Source: Rugamonas rivuli (GTDB lineage: Bacteria; Pseudomonadota; Gammaproteobacteria; Burkholderiales; Burkholderiaceae_D). From it: a DNA stretch of 64,000 bases. Where the stretch lies: positions 88,504-152,503 of the forward strand of contig NZ_WHUF01000012.1 in assembly GCF_009380165.1 (NCBI RefSeq), written 5' to 3'. The notes under the pieces are model-generated. The model saw only the letters and a program-made list of their open reading frames with translations, was not told where the DNA came from and made no database searches. A program made the position numbers and the translations under genes. Positions 35,848 through 43,904 of the stretch are shown one piece after another; within the stretch, counting starts at the first letter, position 1, and every line of letters begins with the position of its first letter.

Positions 35848-37107
35848 ATGCCTGCTTCACACCCTTTCGTGCCTTTCGATCAATTCGTACAATCCTTGCA
35901 CGCAGCGCGACCCGAACATTTTTTGAATGTTCCCCATAGCAATATCGCTGACGCAGGCTCGTTCGACGAAATTCGGACGTATCTCATTAAATATTACGAC
36001 TCTACAACCGCCTTGCATAGTTTCGTGGATGCCAACGGCTCCGTGTTCGACTGCATTCCGATCGAACAGCAGATGTCCCGTCGAGGCCAGCCGGGCGCGA
36101 TCGCGACAGCGGTGGATCTTCCCGGCTGGGCGGCAACGCTGGCCCCTGGAGCGCCGCACGCGCCTGCGCGCCCTCTGGTGCAATTGCATGCCGACTTCGT
36201 CGATATCTACGGCAACCAGATGTTCGCGCCCGACGGTACGATTCCGGTAAGGCGGCTGACTCTGGAGGGACTGTCCCGGTTCCGGAGTCTGCGGCACTTC
36301 ATGCAGAAGCGTCCCGGCAACGGCGGCGGGATCAGGCCTCCCGGCGCGTCGGGTCCGTCGCCACAAGTGGCGGCGACGCATCGCTGGGCGCACGCGTTTC
36401 AGAACGTCAACAATCTCGGTGGCACCAGCTTCGTCAATGTCTGGGATCCGGGCATAGGAGCGAATCAAATATTCTCGTTGTCGCAACATTGGTATGTGGG
36501 TGGCAGCGGCGCCGGGCTGCAAACTGCGGAAGTCGGCTGGCAGGTCTATCCTGGGATGTACGCGAATACCAAACCGTGTTTGTTTATCTACTGGACGGCG
36601 GACGCTTATCACTCGACCGGTTGCTACAACCTCTCCTGCGGCGCCTTCGTCCAGACCAACAAGAACTGGGCTCTCGGCGGCGCGCTGTCACCCTGGAGCG
36701 TCGCGGGTGGCACTCAATATGAACTCGATATCGCCTTCTATCTCGTGGGCGGCAACTGGTGGCTGTATTTGGGCGGAGGCGCCGCTGCCAACGCGGTCGG
36801 CTATTACCCCGCCTCAATCTATCACGGTGGAGCGATGGCTACGCATGCCTCGGAAATCGACTATGGCGGCGAGGTCGTCGGCACGACCAGCTGGCCGCCC
36901 ATGGGCGGTGGAGCCTACGCCTCTGCGGGTTGGCAGCACGCGGCATATCAGCGGCAAATCCAGTACTTCCCGACCGGCGGCGGCCGCACGGACGCCGCGC
37001 TGACGGCATCTGCGAATGCGCCATGCTACACTTCACAGGTCGTCAAATACGCCGCGCCATGGAACGAGACAGTCTGGTTTGGCGGACCAGGCGGCACCCA
37101 CTGCTGA
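35848..37107 (+). CDS. Neprosin-family prolyl endopeptidase (predicted)
   Basis: 419 residues; AAGGAG upstream. No signal peptide. The N-terminal 190 residues resemble the propeptide of bacterial neprosins (HSFVDANGSVFDCIPIEQQM). The C-terminal 230 residues are the neprosin (DUF239) beta-sandwich: HWYVGGSGAGLQTAEVGWQV, YHSTGCYNLSCGAFVQTN, LDIAFYLVGGNWWLYLGGGA and HASEIDYGGEV. Glu228 and Glu336 lie 108 apart, matching the catalytic pair of neprosin (188/297, 109 apart, from memory). Glutamic peptidases of this family cut after proline. A 99-aa partner gene follows after 15 bp. Confidence 0.82.
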   Translation: MPASHPFVPFDQFVQSLHAARPEHFLNVPHSNIADAGSFDEIRTYLIKYYDSTTALHSFVDANGSVFDCIPIEQQMSRRGQPGAIATAVDLPGWAATLAPGAPHAPARPLVQLHADFVDIYGNQMFAPDGTIPVRRLTLEGLSRFRSLRHFMQKRPGNGGGIRPPGASGPSPQVAATHRWAHAFQNVNNLGGTSFVNVWDPGIGANQIFSLSQHWYVGGSGAGLQTAEVGWQVYPGMYANTKPCLFIYWTADAYHSTGCYNLSCGAFVQTNKNWALGGALSPWSVAGGTQYELDIAFYLVGGNWWLYLGGGAAANAVGYYPASIYHGGAMATHASEIDYGGEVVGTTSWPPMGGGAYASAGWQHAAYQRQIQYFPTGGGRTDAALTASANAPCYTSQVVKYAAPWNETVWFGGPGGTHC

Positions 37108-37122
37108 TCAATGGAGTCGCCG

Positions 37123-37422
37123 ATGACTCAGCCCAAGAGCAACAAGGCAGCCCAGGCCATCGGTCCGCCGCCTGCGATCGAGCGAACGGAAGGGGCAGCA
37201 CCCATTCCGGACATTTCGCTCTATCGAGGCCGCGCGATTTATTTGACCGCGGCACAAAGCGCCAACGGACTCTGGACCGGTAGCGCGCGCCTCGACGACG
37301 AGTCCGGCCGGGTAACAAACGCTGCCGGCGAATTCGCCACGGCGAACGAGGCGCGCGCGGCCGCGTTGTCCCAGGCCGTCGCCGCCATCGATGATGAGAA
37401 TCGCTTTCGCGGCAAGCCCTGA
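37123..37422 (+). CDS. Small uncharacterised protein following neprosin
   Basis: 99 residues from ATG at 37123 (GGAG 8 nt upstream). Pro/Ala-rich N-terminus, then a compact block (IYLTAAQSANGLWTGSARLD ... ANEARAAALSQAVAAID). No signal peptide or motif. Spacing to the protease gene suggests one operon. It could be a chaperone, inhibitor or neutral companion; nothing in the sequence decides. Confidence 0.6.
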   Translation: MTQPKSNKAAQAIGPPPAIERTEGAAPIPDISLYRGRAIYLTAAQSANGLWTGSARLDDESGRVTNAAGEFATANEARAAALSQAVAAIDDENRFRGKP

Positions 37423-37428
37423 CTTGAT

Positions 37429-37866
37429 CTAGTGGTGGGCGGCGGCCGCGTTCAACGGCCGCACCGGCGCCTCCAGCTGGATGGTGCTGCGCTGATGCCT
37501 GGCATCCTCGAACTCCAGCGTCAGCGGGATTTTCTGGCCGTCGGCCAGCGGCTGTTTCAGCTGCATCAGCATCAGGTGGTAGCCGCCGGGCGCCAGCTGC
37601 ACGGCCTGGCCGGCTGGCAGCGGCAGGCCGTCGATCTGGCGCATGCGCATCACATCGTCCACCATTTTCATTTCGTGCACTTCGACCACGCCGGCCGCCG
37701 GTGAGCTGGCGCCGACCAGGCGCGCGTCCTGGGAGGCGGTCAGCGTCATGAAGGCGCCGGTGGCCTTTTGTTGTGCCACGGTGCCGCGCACCCAGGCCTC
37801 GCTGACGGTGACTTGCGCGAACGCGGGCAGGGCGGCGAGGAGCATCAGGTAGATCATGCGTTTCAT
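37429..37866 (-). CDS. PCu(A)C periplasmic copper chaperone
   Basis: 145 residues; signal peptide MKRMIYLMLLAALPAFA. The copper site HxM...M...HxM is visible: VVEVHEMKMVDDVMRMRQID and APGGYHLMLMQL. Delivers Cu(I) to the CuA or CuB centres of cytochrome oxidase in the periplasm. Its start overlaps the Sco gene stop by 4 nt. Confidence 0.93.
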   Translation of the reverse strand: MKRMIYLMLLAALPAFAQVTVSEAWVRGTVAQQKATGAFMTLTASQDARLVGASSPAAGVVEVHEMKMVDDVMRMRQIDGLPLPAGQAVQLAPGGYHLMLMQLKQPLADGQKIPLTLEFEDARHQRSTIQLEAPVRPLNAAAAHH

Positions 37867-38468
37867 TGGAAGAGTCCTTTCAGGAAGCTGGTTTCTTTTT
37901 TCGGTTGCATCAGTTTGCGCAGGTCGGCTGCGCACTGCTGGGCGGTCTGTTCGTGCTTGAAGGCGAGGCGGATCTTGCCGGTGGCGTCGAACACGTAGGT
38001 GATGGCCGTGTGGTCCATCGTGTACGAGCTGCCGCTGGGCACCTTGCGGTAGAAGATCTTGAAGTCCTTGGCCGCCTTGGCCGTCTGTGCGGCGTCGCCG
38101 CGCAGGCCGACGAAGCCGGGATCGAAGGCGCGCATGTATTCGGCCAGCAGCGCGGCGGTGTCGCGCTCCGGGTCGACGGTGACGAACAGCACTTGCAGCT
38201 TGTCGCCATCGGCGCCGAGCAGTTTCCTGGTTTCGACGGCGCGTGACAGTGCTGTCGGGCAGACGTCCGGGCATTGCGTGAAGCCGAAGAACAGCAGCAC
38301 GTATTTGCCTTTGAAGTCCTGCAGCGAGGCGGGCTTGCCGTCGCCGTAGAACAGCCGGAAGTCCGGGCCGATGGTGCTGCCGGTGATGTCGATGCCGGTG
38401 TAGGCTGGTGCTGCATGGGCGGCCAGCGGCAATGCGGCCAGCGCGGTTAGTAGGGTACGGCGTTGCAT
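37863..38468 (-). CDS. SCO1/SenC family copper-insertion protein
   Basis: 201 residues from MQRRTLLTAL; signal peptide or anchor to about residue 20. The Sco motif FGFTQCPDVCPTAL supplies the CxxxC and YTMDHTAITYVF the His ligand. Thioredoxin fold, membrane- or periplasm-facing. With the PCu(A)C gene just downstream and the DUF2946 gene upstream, this is a copper-trafficking operon for respiratory oxidase assembly. Confidence 0.93.
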   Translation of the reverse strand: MQRRTLLTALAALPLAAHAAPAYTGIDITGSTIGPDFRLFYGDGKPASLQDFKGKYVLLFFGFTQCPDVCPTALSRAVETRKLLGADGDKLQVLFVTVDPERDTAALLAEYMRAFDPGFVGLRGDAAQTAKAAKDFKIFYRKVPSGSSYTMDHTAITYVFDATGKIRLAFKHEQTAQQCAADLRKLMQPKKETSFLKGLFQ

Positions 38469-38550
38469 GGTGAGTCCTGTGTAACGATCGATAGGCGCAC
38501 GCCGGCCGTCGCCGGAATGGCGTGGCCGCTGCATGCGGGTTACGGGAACA

Positions 38551-38913
38551 TCAGGAAACGGCGGGCGGCCCGCGCGGTTGCGCGTCGGACCAGACGAAAG
38601 GAAGAGCAGGGGAGAAGTATTGCGGCGCAGGGTAGGCGTCATGGCCGCGCAGTACGCTGACCAGGCCGGCCGGAGCGGGCGGCGGCGCATAGGTATCGGC
38701 ATGGGTGGCGCAGAACACGCAATGCTTGAGCGCATGCGGAGCGCTGTCGCCGGGCGCCGGCTTGGCTGGCGTGGTGGAGCAAATCTCCAGCGCCAGCGGG
38801 TCGCTCGTCAGCGCGGACATCGCGTGTCCAATTGCCGGCGCGAACAGGTTCAGCAAAATCGCAATGCATACGATCAGGCTGTGACTGCGCCGGTGCTTGA
38901 ACAATTTACCCAT
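38551..38913 (-). CDS. DUF2946 family protein
   Basis: 120 residues from MGKLFKHRRS. One hydrophobic signal or anchor (SLIVCIAILLNLFAPAIGHA) is followed by a short mature part with HCVFCATHAD, the Cys/His motif of DUF2946, thought to bind metal. First gene of the copper operon on the minus strand. Confidence 0.85.
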   Translation of the reverse strand: MGKLFKHRRSHSLIVCIAILLNLFAPAIGHAMSALTSDPLALEICSTTPAKPAPGDSAPHALKHCVFCATHADTYAPPPAPAGLVSVLRGHDAYPAPQYFSPALPFVWSDAQPRGPPAVS

Positions 38914-38934
38914 CCGACAATTATAGGGCAAAAG

Positions 38935-38959
38935 AAAATCCGGGGTCGCGCCCCGGATT
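38935..38959 (-). terminator. Intrinsic terminator of the chemoreceptor gene
   Basis: Stem AATCCGGGG/CCCCGGATT with a 5-nt loop, followed on the minus strand by TTCTTT. Confidence 0.85.
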
Positions 38960-38963
38960 GGTT

Positions 38964-40988
38964 TTACTTCAGAGCCAGGCGGCTGCGCGCCGGCTGCAGG
39001 GCTGCGGTGCCGTGGCCGTTGCCCAGTTTGAAGATGCGCACCACTTGCTCCAGGTCCGCGGCCTGGTCCTGCAAGGCGTGGGCGGCTGCGGCCGCTTCTT
39101 CGACCAGCGCGGCGTTCTGCTGCGTGACCTGGTCCATCTGCGCGATCGCTTCGTGCACCTGGCCGATGCCGGCGCGCTGCTCTTCGCTGGCGCTGCTGAT
39201 CTCGGCCATGATATCGGTCACGCGGCGCACGCTGACCACCACTTCCTGCATCGTCGAGCCGGCCTGTTCGACCTGCTTGCTGCCGATGTCGACCTTGCTC
39301 ACGGAGTCGTCGATCAGCGCCTTGATTTCCTTGGCCGCCGTGGCCGAGCGCTGCGCCAGGTTGCGCACTTCTTGCGCCACGACCGCGAAGCCGCGGCCCT
39401 GTTCGCCGGCGCGTGCCGCTTCAACGGCAGCGTTCAGCGCCAGGATGTTGGTCTGGAAGGCGATGCCGTCGATGACCGAAATGATGTCGACGATCTTGCG
39501 CGACGACTGGTTGATCGAACCCATGGTGTCGACCACCTGCGCCACCACCTCGCCACCCTTGGCGGCGATGCCGGAGGCGGCCAGCGCCATCTGGTTGGCC
39601 TGGGCCGCGTTGTCGGCGTTCTGGCGCACGGCGCTGCTCAGCTGCTCCATCGAAGCGGCGGTCTCTTCCAGGCTGGACGCCTGCTCTTCGGTGCGCGACG
39701 ACAGGTCCAGGTTGCCGGCGGCGATTTCATTGGAAGCGGTGGCGATCTGCTCGGCGCCCAAACGCACCTGGCCGACCACGCCCGACAGGTTGTTGCTGAT
39801 GCCGTTGAGGGCGCGCAGCACCAGGCCGATCTCGTCCTTGTTGTGGATGTCCAGCTGCACGTCGAGCTCGCCCTTGGCGATGCGGCGCGCGGCTTCTTCG
39901 GCGCGAGCCAGCGGGCGCGTGACGTTGGCGCGCACCAGCAGGAACAGGATGACGGCGAACAGCGCCAGCGACACCAGGCCCAGCGCGGCGTAGCGGTTGC
40001 GCAGCTGGCCGGCTTCGCGAGTGATCTCTTCGGTGTAGGTACCGCCGACGATCAGCCAGTTCCAGGCCTTGAAGGTGTGGAACTCGACCATCTTTTCGCG
40101 CGGCGCGGCGTTGGCGCTGTCGGCCCAGTCGTAGCTCATCGAGCCTTCCTTGGCCTCCAGCATGTCCTTGACGAACAGGCGGTCGTCGCTGCTCTTGCTG
40201 TCGATCAGGTTCTCGCCTTCCTTGGCCGGATGCACCAGCGCCGTGCCCAGCGTCTTGCCCGGCGCGGCGTTGACCACGTAGATGTAGCCGGTGTCGCCGA
40301 TCTTGATGGCCTTGATCTTTTCCTTCAGCATGGCCATGTTCTTTGAGATGTCCAGGCCGATGAACAGCACGCCGATGACGCGGCCGCCGGCGTCCTTGAT
40401 CGGGTCGTACTGGGTGATGTACTGCTTGCCGAACAGCGTGGCCAGGCCGATGTAGTTGGCGCCGGCGCGCAGCGGCGCGTAGCTCGGGTGGGCGTGGTCG
40501 AGCTGGGTGCCGACCGCGCGTTCGCCGTTTTCCTTCTTCAGCGAGGTGCTCACGCGCACGAACTCGTCGCCGTTGGCGGCGAAGATGGTGGCGACCACGC
40601 CGGTGTCGGCGGTGAACTTGTCGGGGATGGCGAAGTCCAGGTTCAGCGTCTTGCCGTCGTGCTTGAGCGAGGGCGTAGGTTTGCCGCCGATGTCGACCGT
40701 GGCGGCCGGGTCCAGCGTGAACTTGCCGTCGCCGAAGCCGGCCGCGAACAGGCGCGCAAAGCTCGACGCTTCATTGGTCATGGCGGTGTTGAACACTTCC
40801 ACCGTGTTGCTGATGCCGCCCAGCGTATTGGCCACATTGGCCTTGGCGCGCTCCTTGAGCATGGCCGAGGTGCTGAGGTTGATCAGGGTGAGCAGCATGG
40901 CCAGGATGATGGCGATCAGGCCGAAGGTGAACACGGTAATCTTGGTGCCGACACCCCAATTGCGGGGATTCATAGTAAAGGTTTGCAT
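38964..40988 (-). CDS. Methyl-accepting chemotaxis protein with Cache sensor
   Basis: 674 residues; transmembrane helix 1 at about 16-40, a periplasmic Cache_3/Cache_2 domain to about 310 (VATIFAANGDEFVRVSTSLK, YIGLATLFGKQYITQYDPIK, FHTFKAWNWLIVGGTY), helix 2 about 330-350, HAMP, then a signalling domain with the hairpin tip EVRNLAQRSATAAKEIKALI and methylation-helix stretches. The ligand is unknown; Cache receptors often bind organic acids or amino acids. Monocistronic with its own terminator. Confidence 0.93.
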   Translation of the reverse strand: MQTFTMNPRNWGVGTKITVFTFGLIAIILAMLLTLINLSTSAMLKERAKANVANTLGGISNTVEVFNTAMTNEASSFARLFAAGFGDGKFTLDPAATVDIGGKPTPSLKHDGKTLNLDFAIPDKFTADTGVVATIFAANGDEFVRVSTSLKKENGERAVGTQLDHAHPSYAPLRAGANYIGLATLFGKQYITQYDPIKDAGGRVIGVLFIGLDISKNMAMLKEKIKAIKIGDTGYIYVVNAAPGKTLGTALVHPAKEGENLIDSKSSDDRLFVKDMLEAKEGSMSYDWADSANAAPREKMVEFHTFKAWNWLIVGGTYTEEITREAGQLRNRYAALGLVSLALFAVILFLLVRANVTRPLARAEEAARRIAKGELDVQLDIHNKDEIGLVLRALNGISNNLSGVVGQVRLGAEQIATASNEIAAGNLDLSSRTEEQASSLEETAASMEQLSSAVRQNADNAAQANQMALAASGIAAKGGEVVAQVVDTMGSINQSSRKIVDIISVIDGIAFQTNILALNAAVEAARAGEQGRGFAVVAQEVRNLAQRSATAAKEIKALIDDSVSKVDIGSKQVEQAGSTMQEVVVSVRRVTDIMAEISSASEEQRAGIGQVHEAIAQMDQVTQQNAALVEEAAAAAHALQDQAADLEQVVRIFKLGNGHGTAALQPARSRLALK

Positions 40989-41367
40989 TGTTTTTTTTAG
41001 TCAAGGTACTGCTGATTGAGGGCGCTCTGGTTCGAGCATGCTCCGGGGGAGCGACTGCGTGAGGCGTGCTGCTTGATATACAAGGCGCCTCGCGAGTCGA
41101 GGCGTGCGGGCTCTGCCGGAGTGATGCGTGGCGGGGCCGTCAAAACATAAGACCGATATAGTACCACATTTTTGCTGCATGGCAACACAATTGCCTGCAT
41201 GGTCATCATGAAAAGTTCAGGTAGTTTCATTTCAGCCACCCTTAAGCTTGGCCGGTGACACTGCAAACTCACAGAGCCGTGTAGCAGCGCTATCCTGTAG
41301 AATGGAAACGCAGGCCCAGGCGCTGCGCATGACGATCAATGAATTCACTACGTTTCGGAGTAAGCCG
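40989..41367. other. Intergenic region between the chemoreceptor and prc genes
   Basis: 379 bp carrying both divergent promoters. No further gene or clear repeat is seen. A TAGAAT box at about 41294 could serve prc, but no matching -35 is visible. Confidence 0.5.
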
Positions 41368-43626
41368 ATGAAGAAGCAAATGCTGTTGGTAGCCGTATTG
41401 GCGGCGCTGTCAGTGCAGGCCGGCGCGGCCGTGCCAGAAAAAGCGGCGGCGGAGACCGTACTCAAACCCCAGCCGGGCCAAGCCCAGGCGGCCGTATGGG
41501 CCTCGCGGGTGCTGACTAAACTGCATTACAAATCCACGCCGCTCGACGATGCGATGTCGGAAAAGATTTTCGACCGCTATTTCAAGTCGCTGGATTCTGA
41601 AAAACTATTCTTCACCCAGGCCGACCTCGACCAGTACGCCATCGTGCGCACCCGCCTGGACGACGCCATCAACGGCGAAAACCTCAGCGTGCCGTTCGCC
41701 ATCTACAACCAGTACCAGCAGCGCTTCAACGAGCGCATCGCCTACGCCCGCGAACTGCTCAAGACCAAGCCCGACTTCAGCCTCGACGAGAGCTACCAGT
41801 ACGACCGCGAAAAGTCCGACTGGGTCAAGAGCGACGCCGAGCTGAAGGAACTGTGGCGCAAGCGCGTCAAGAACGACTGGCTGCGCCTGAAGCTGGCCGG
41901 CAAGGACGACAAGGGCATCCGCGAGACGCTCGACAAGCGCTACGAGAACTACATCAGCCGCTCGCGCAAGCTGACCAATGAGGACGTGTTCCAGATCTTC
42001 ATGAACGCCTACGCCATGTCGATCGAGCCGCACACCAACTACCTGGGTCCGCGTGCTTCGGAAAACTTCGACATCGCCATGCGCCTGTCGCTCGAAGGCA
42101 TAGGCTGCGTGCTGCAGACCCGCGACGAATACACGGTCGTGCGCGAAGTGGTGCCGGGCAGCCCGGCCGGCTTGTCGGGCAAGATCAAGGTCGGCGACAA
42201 GATCCTCGGCGTGGCCAAGGATGACAACTCGCCGATGACCGAAGTGCTGGGCTGGCGCATCGACGACGTGGTCGCGCTGATCCGCGGCCCGAAAGATTCC
42301 ACCGTGCGTCTCGACATCCAGCCGGTCGACGCCGGCGTCGACGGCAAGCACACGCTGGTATCGCTGGTGCGCAAGAAAATCAGCATGGAAGAACAGTCGG
42401 CCAAGAAATCCATTCTGGAAGTGAAGGACGGCACGGCCAAGCGCCGCATCGGCGTGATCTCGCTGCCGACCTTCTACATGGACTTCGAAGCCAGCCGCAA
42501 GGGTGACAAGGAATACAAGAGCGCCACCCGCGACGTGGCCCGCCTGCTGGGCGAGCTGAAGAAGGAAAAAGTCGACAACGTGCTGATCGACCTGCGCAAC
42601 AACGGCGGCGGTTCGCTGTCGGAAGCGGTGGCGCTGACCGGCCTGTTCATCGACAAGGGCCCGGTGGTGCAGCAGCGTAACAGCGACAACAAGATTGAAA
42701 TCGAGAGCGACAACAACGCCGGCATGGCCTGGGACGGTCCGCTGGGCGTGCTGATCAATCGCGGTTCGGCCTCGGCGTCCGAGATCTTCGCGGCCGCCAT
42801 CCAGGATTACGGCCGTGGCATCATCATCGGTGAGCCGAGCTTCGGCAAAGGCACGGTGCAGACCATCTTCGGCCTGGACCGTTTCGCCCAGAGCGACAAG
42901 GTCCACTACGGCGAGCTGAAGATGACCATCGCCCAGTTCTTCCGCATCAACGGCGGCACCACGCAGCTGCGCGGCGTCACGCCGGACATCAAGCTGCCGA
43001 CCATGGGCGATTCCGACACCTTCGGCGAATCGAGCTACGACAATGCCTTGCCGTGGACCTCGATCAAGCCTGCGCCTTACATCCCGACCGGCGACCTGAA
43101 GGACATCCTGCCGCTGCTGGACAAGAAGCACGAAGCCCGCGTGGCCAAGGACAAGGACTTCCAGTACCTGGCCGAGGACATCGCCCTGGTCAAGAAGCAG
43201 CGCAAGGACAACCTGATCTCGCTGAACGAGACCGCGCGCCGCAAGGAACGCGACAGCCAGGAAGCGCGCGCCAAGCTGCGCGAAGCGCGTCTGCTGTCGA
43301 CCACGCCTGGCGCGGACGATCCCATCCTGGTGCCTGATCCGAAAGATGCGCTGAACAAGGCGATCTCGGCCAAAGCGGCCAACGGCAAGCCGGCGCCGTC
43401 GCCGAAAGTGGCGGCAGTCAAGGGCGCGCTGCGCACCGACGACGGCCTGCAGGGCGACGAGCGCTCGCTGACCGCCGAGCTGGACGCGGAAAAAGCCGCC
43501 AAGGCCGCCAAGGACGTGCTGCTGAACGAAGCGGTGCACATCCTGGCCGACGAGGTCAGCCTGCTCAAGACCGACACGCGCATGGCGTCGCGCGTGCTGC
43601 CGTACGCTGTGGAGGCGGGCAAGTAA
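41368..43626 (+). CDS. prc: C-terminal processing protease Prc (Tsp)
   Basis: 752 residues from MKKQMLLVAV; signal peptide ends near GAA. The PDZ domain is around 280-370. The catalytic block GSASASEIFAAAIQDYGRG with Ser469 and GEPSFGKGTVQ with Lys494 gives the Ser/Lys dyad, 25 apart as in E. coli Prc (452/477). The C-terminal DUF3340-like region is present. Periplasmic protease that trims penicillin-binding protein 3 and envelope hydrolases with the NlpI adaptor. Length matches long-type Prc. Confidence 0.95.
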   Translation: MKKQMLLVAVLAALSVQAGAAVPEKAAAETVLKPQPGQAQAAVWASRVLTKLHYKSTPLDDAMSEKIFDRYFKSLDSEKLFFTQADLDQYAIVRTRLDDAINGENLSVPFAIYNQYQQRFNERIAYARELLKTKPDFSLDESYQYDREKSDWVKSDAELKELWRKRVKNDWLRLKLAGKDDKGIRETLDKRYENYISRSRKLTNEDVFQIFMNAYAMSIEPHTNYLGPRASENFDIAMRLSLEGIGCVLQTRDEYTVVREVVPGSPAGLSGKIKVGDKILGVAKDDNSPMTEVLGWRIDDVVALIRGPKDSTVRLDIQPVDAGVDGKHTLVSLVRKKISMEEQSAKKSILEVKDGTAKRRIGVISLPTFYMDFEASRKGDKEYKSATRDVARLLGELKKEKVDNVLIDLRNNGGGSLSEAVALTGLFIDKGPVVQQRNSDNKIEIESDNNAGMAWDGPLGVLINRGSASASEIFAAAIQDYGRGIIIGEPSFGKGTVQTIFGLDRFAQSDKVHYGELKMTIAQFFRINGGTTQLRGVTPDIKLPTMGDSDTFGESSYDNALPWTSIKPAPYIPTGDLKDILPLLDKKHEARVAKDKDFQYLAEDIALVKKQRKDNLISLNETARRKERDSQEARAKLREARLLSTTPGADDPILVPDPKDALNKAISAKAANGKPAPSPKVAAVKGALRTDDGLQGDERSLTAELDAEKAAKAAKDVLLNEAVHILADEVSLLKTDTRMASRVLPYAVEAGK

Positions 43627-43649
43627 GAGGCAAGTAAGAGGCAAGTAAG
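43619..43649 (+). repeat. Tandem 11-bp repeat across the prc stop codon
   Basis: GCAAGTAAGAG occurs at 43619-43629 and 43630-43640, then GCAAGTAAG at 43641-43649. Each copy repeats the last codons and TAA stop of prc, giving three successive in-phase-like stops. Confidence 0.85.
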
Positions 43650-43663
43650 TTGCCGTGCTCCAT

Positions 43664-43693
43664 AAAAACCCCGCGCTGGTCGCGGGGTTTTTT
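43664..43693 (+). terminator. Terminator of prc
   Basis: Stem AACCCCGCG/CGCGGGGTT with loop CTGGT and a T-run after it. Confidence 0.88.
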
Positions 43694-43703
43694 ACGAGTT
43701 ATT

Positions 43704-43757
43704 CATCGCGGATATTTCTGGTATTGCCAATATAAATTGGATATATATTCCGCGATG
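43704..43757. other. AT-rich inverted repeat between two terminators
   Basis: CATCGCGGA at 43704-43712 pairs with TCCGCGATG at 43749-43757 around an AT-rich 36-nt core. It lies between two strong terminators with no coding sequence. It could be part of a small RNA ending at 43832 or an operator; undecided. Confidence 0.4.
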
Positions 43758-43804
43758 CAGCATCATTCACCTGTCTCCTCTATCTCCTCCAAGGAAATAG
43801 ATTT

Positions 43805-43832
43805 AGCCCGCTCCTGTAGCGGGCTTTTTTTT
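43805..43832 (+). terminator. Second intrinsic terminator
   Basis: Stem AGCCCGCT/AGCGGGCT with loop CCTGT and a run of T. No gene ends just before it, so it may close a short non-coding transcript starting after 43693. Confidence 0.75.
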
Positions 43833-43904
43833 GCCCGATTTTTGCCTGTCCGCCGAAGATCGGTTAAGATATTTTCTTTAGATCAACTTTTGGGCTTGCA
43901 CAAC

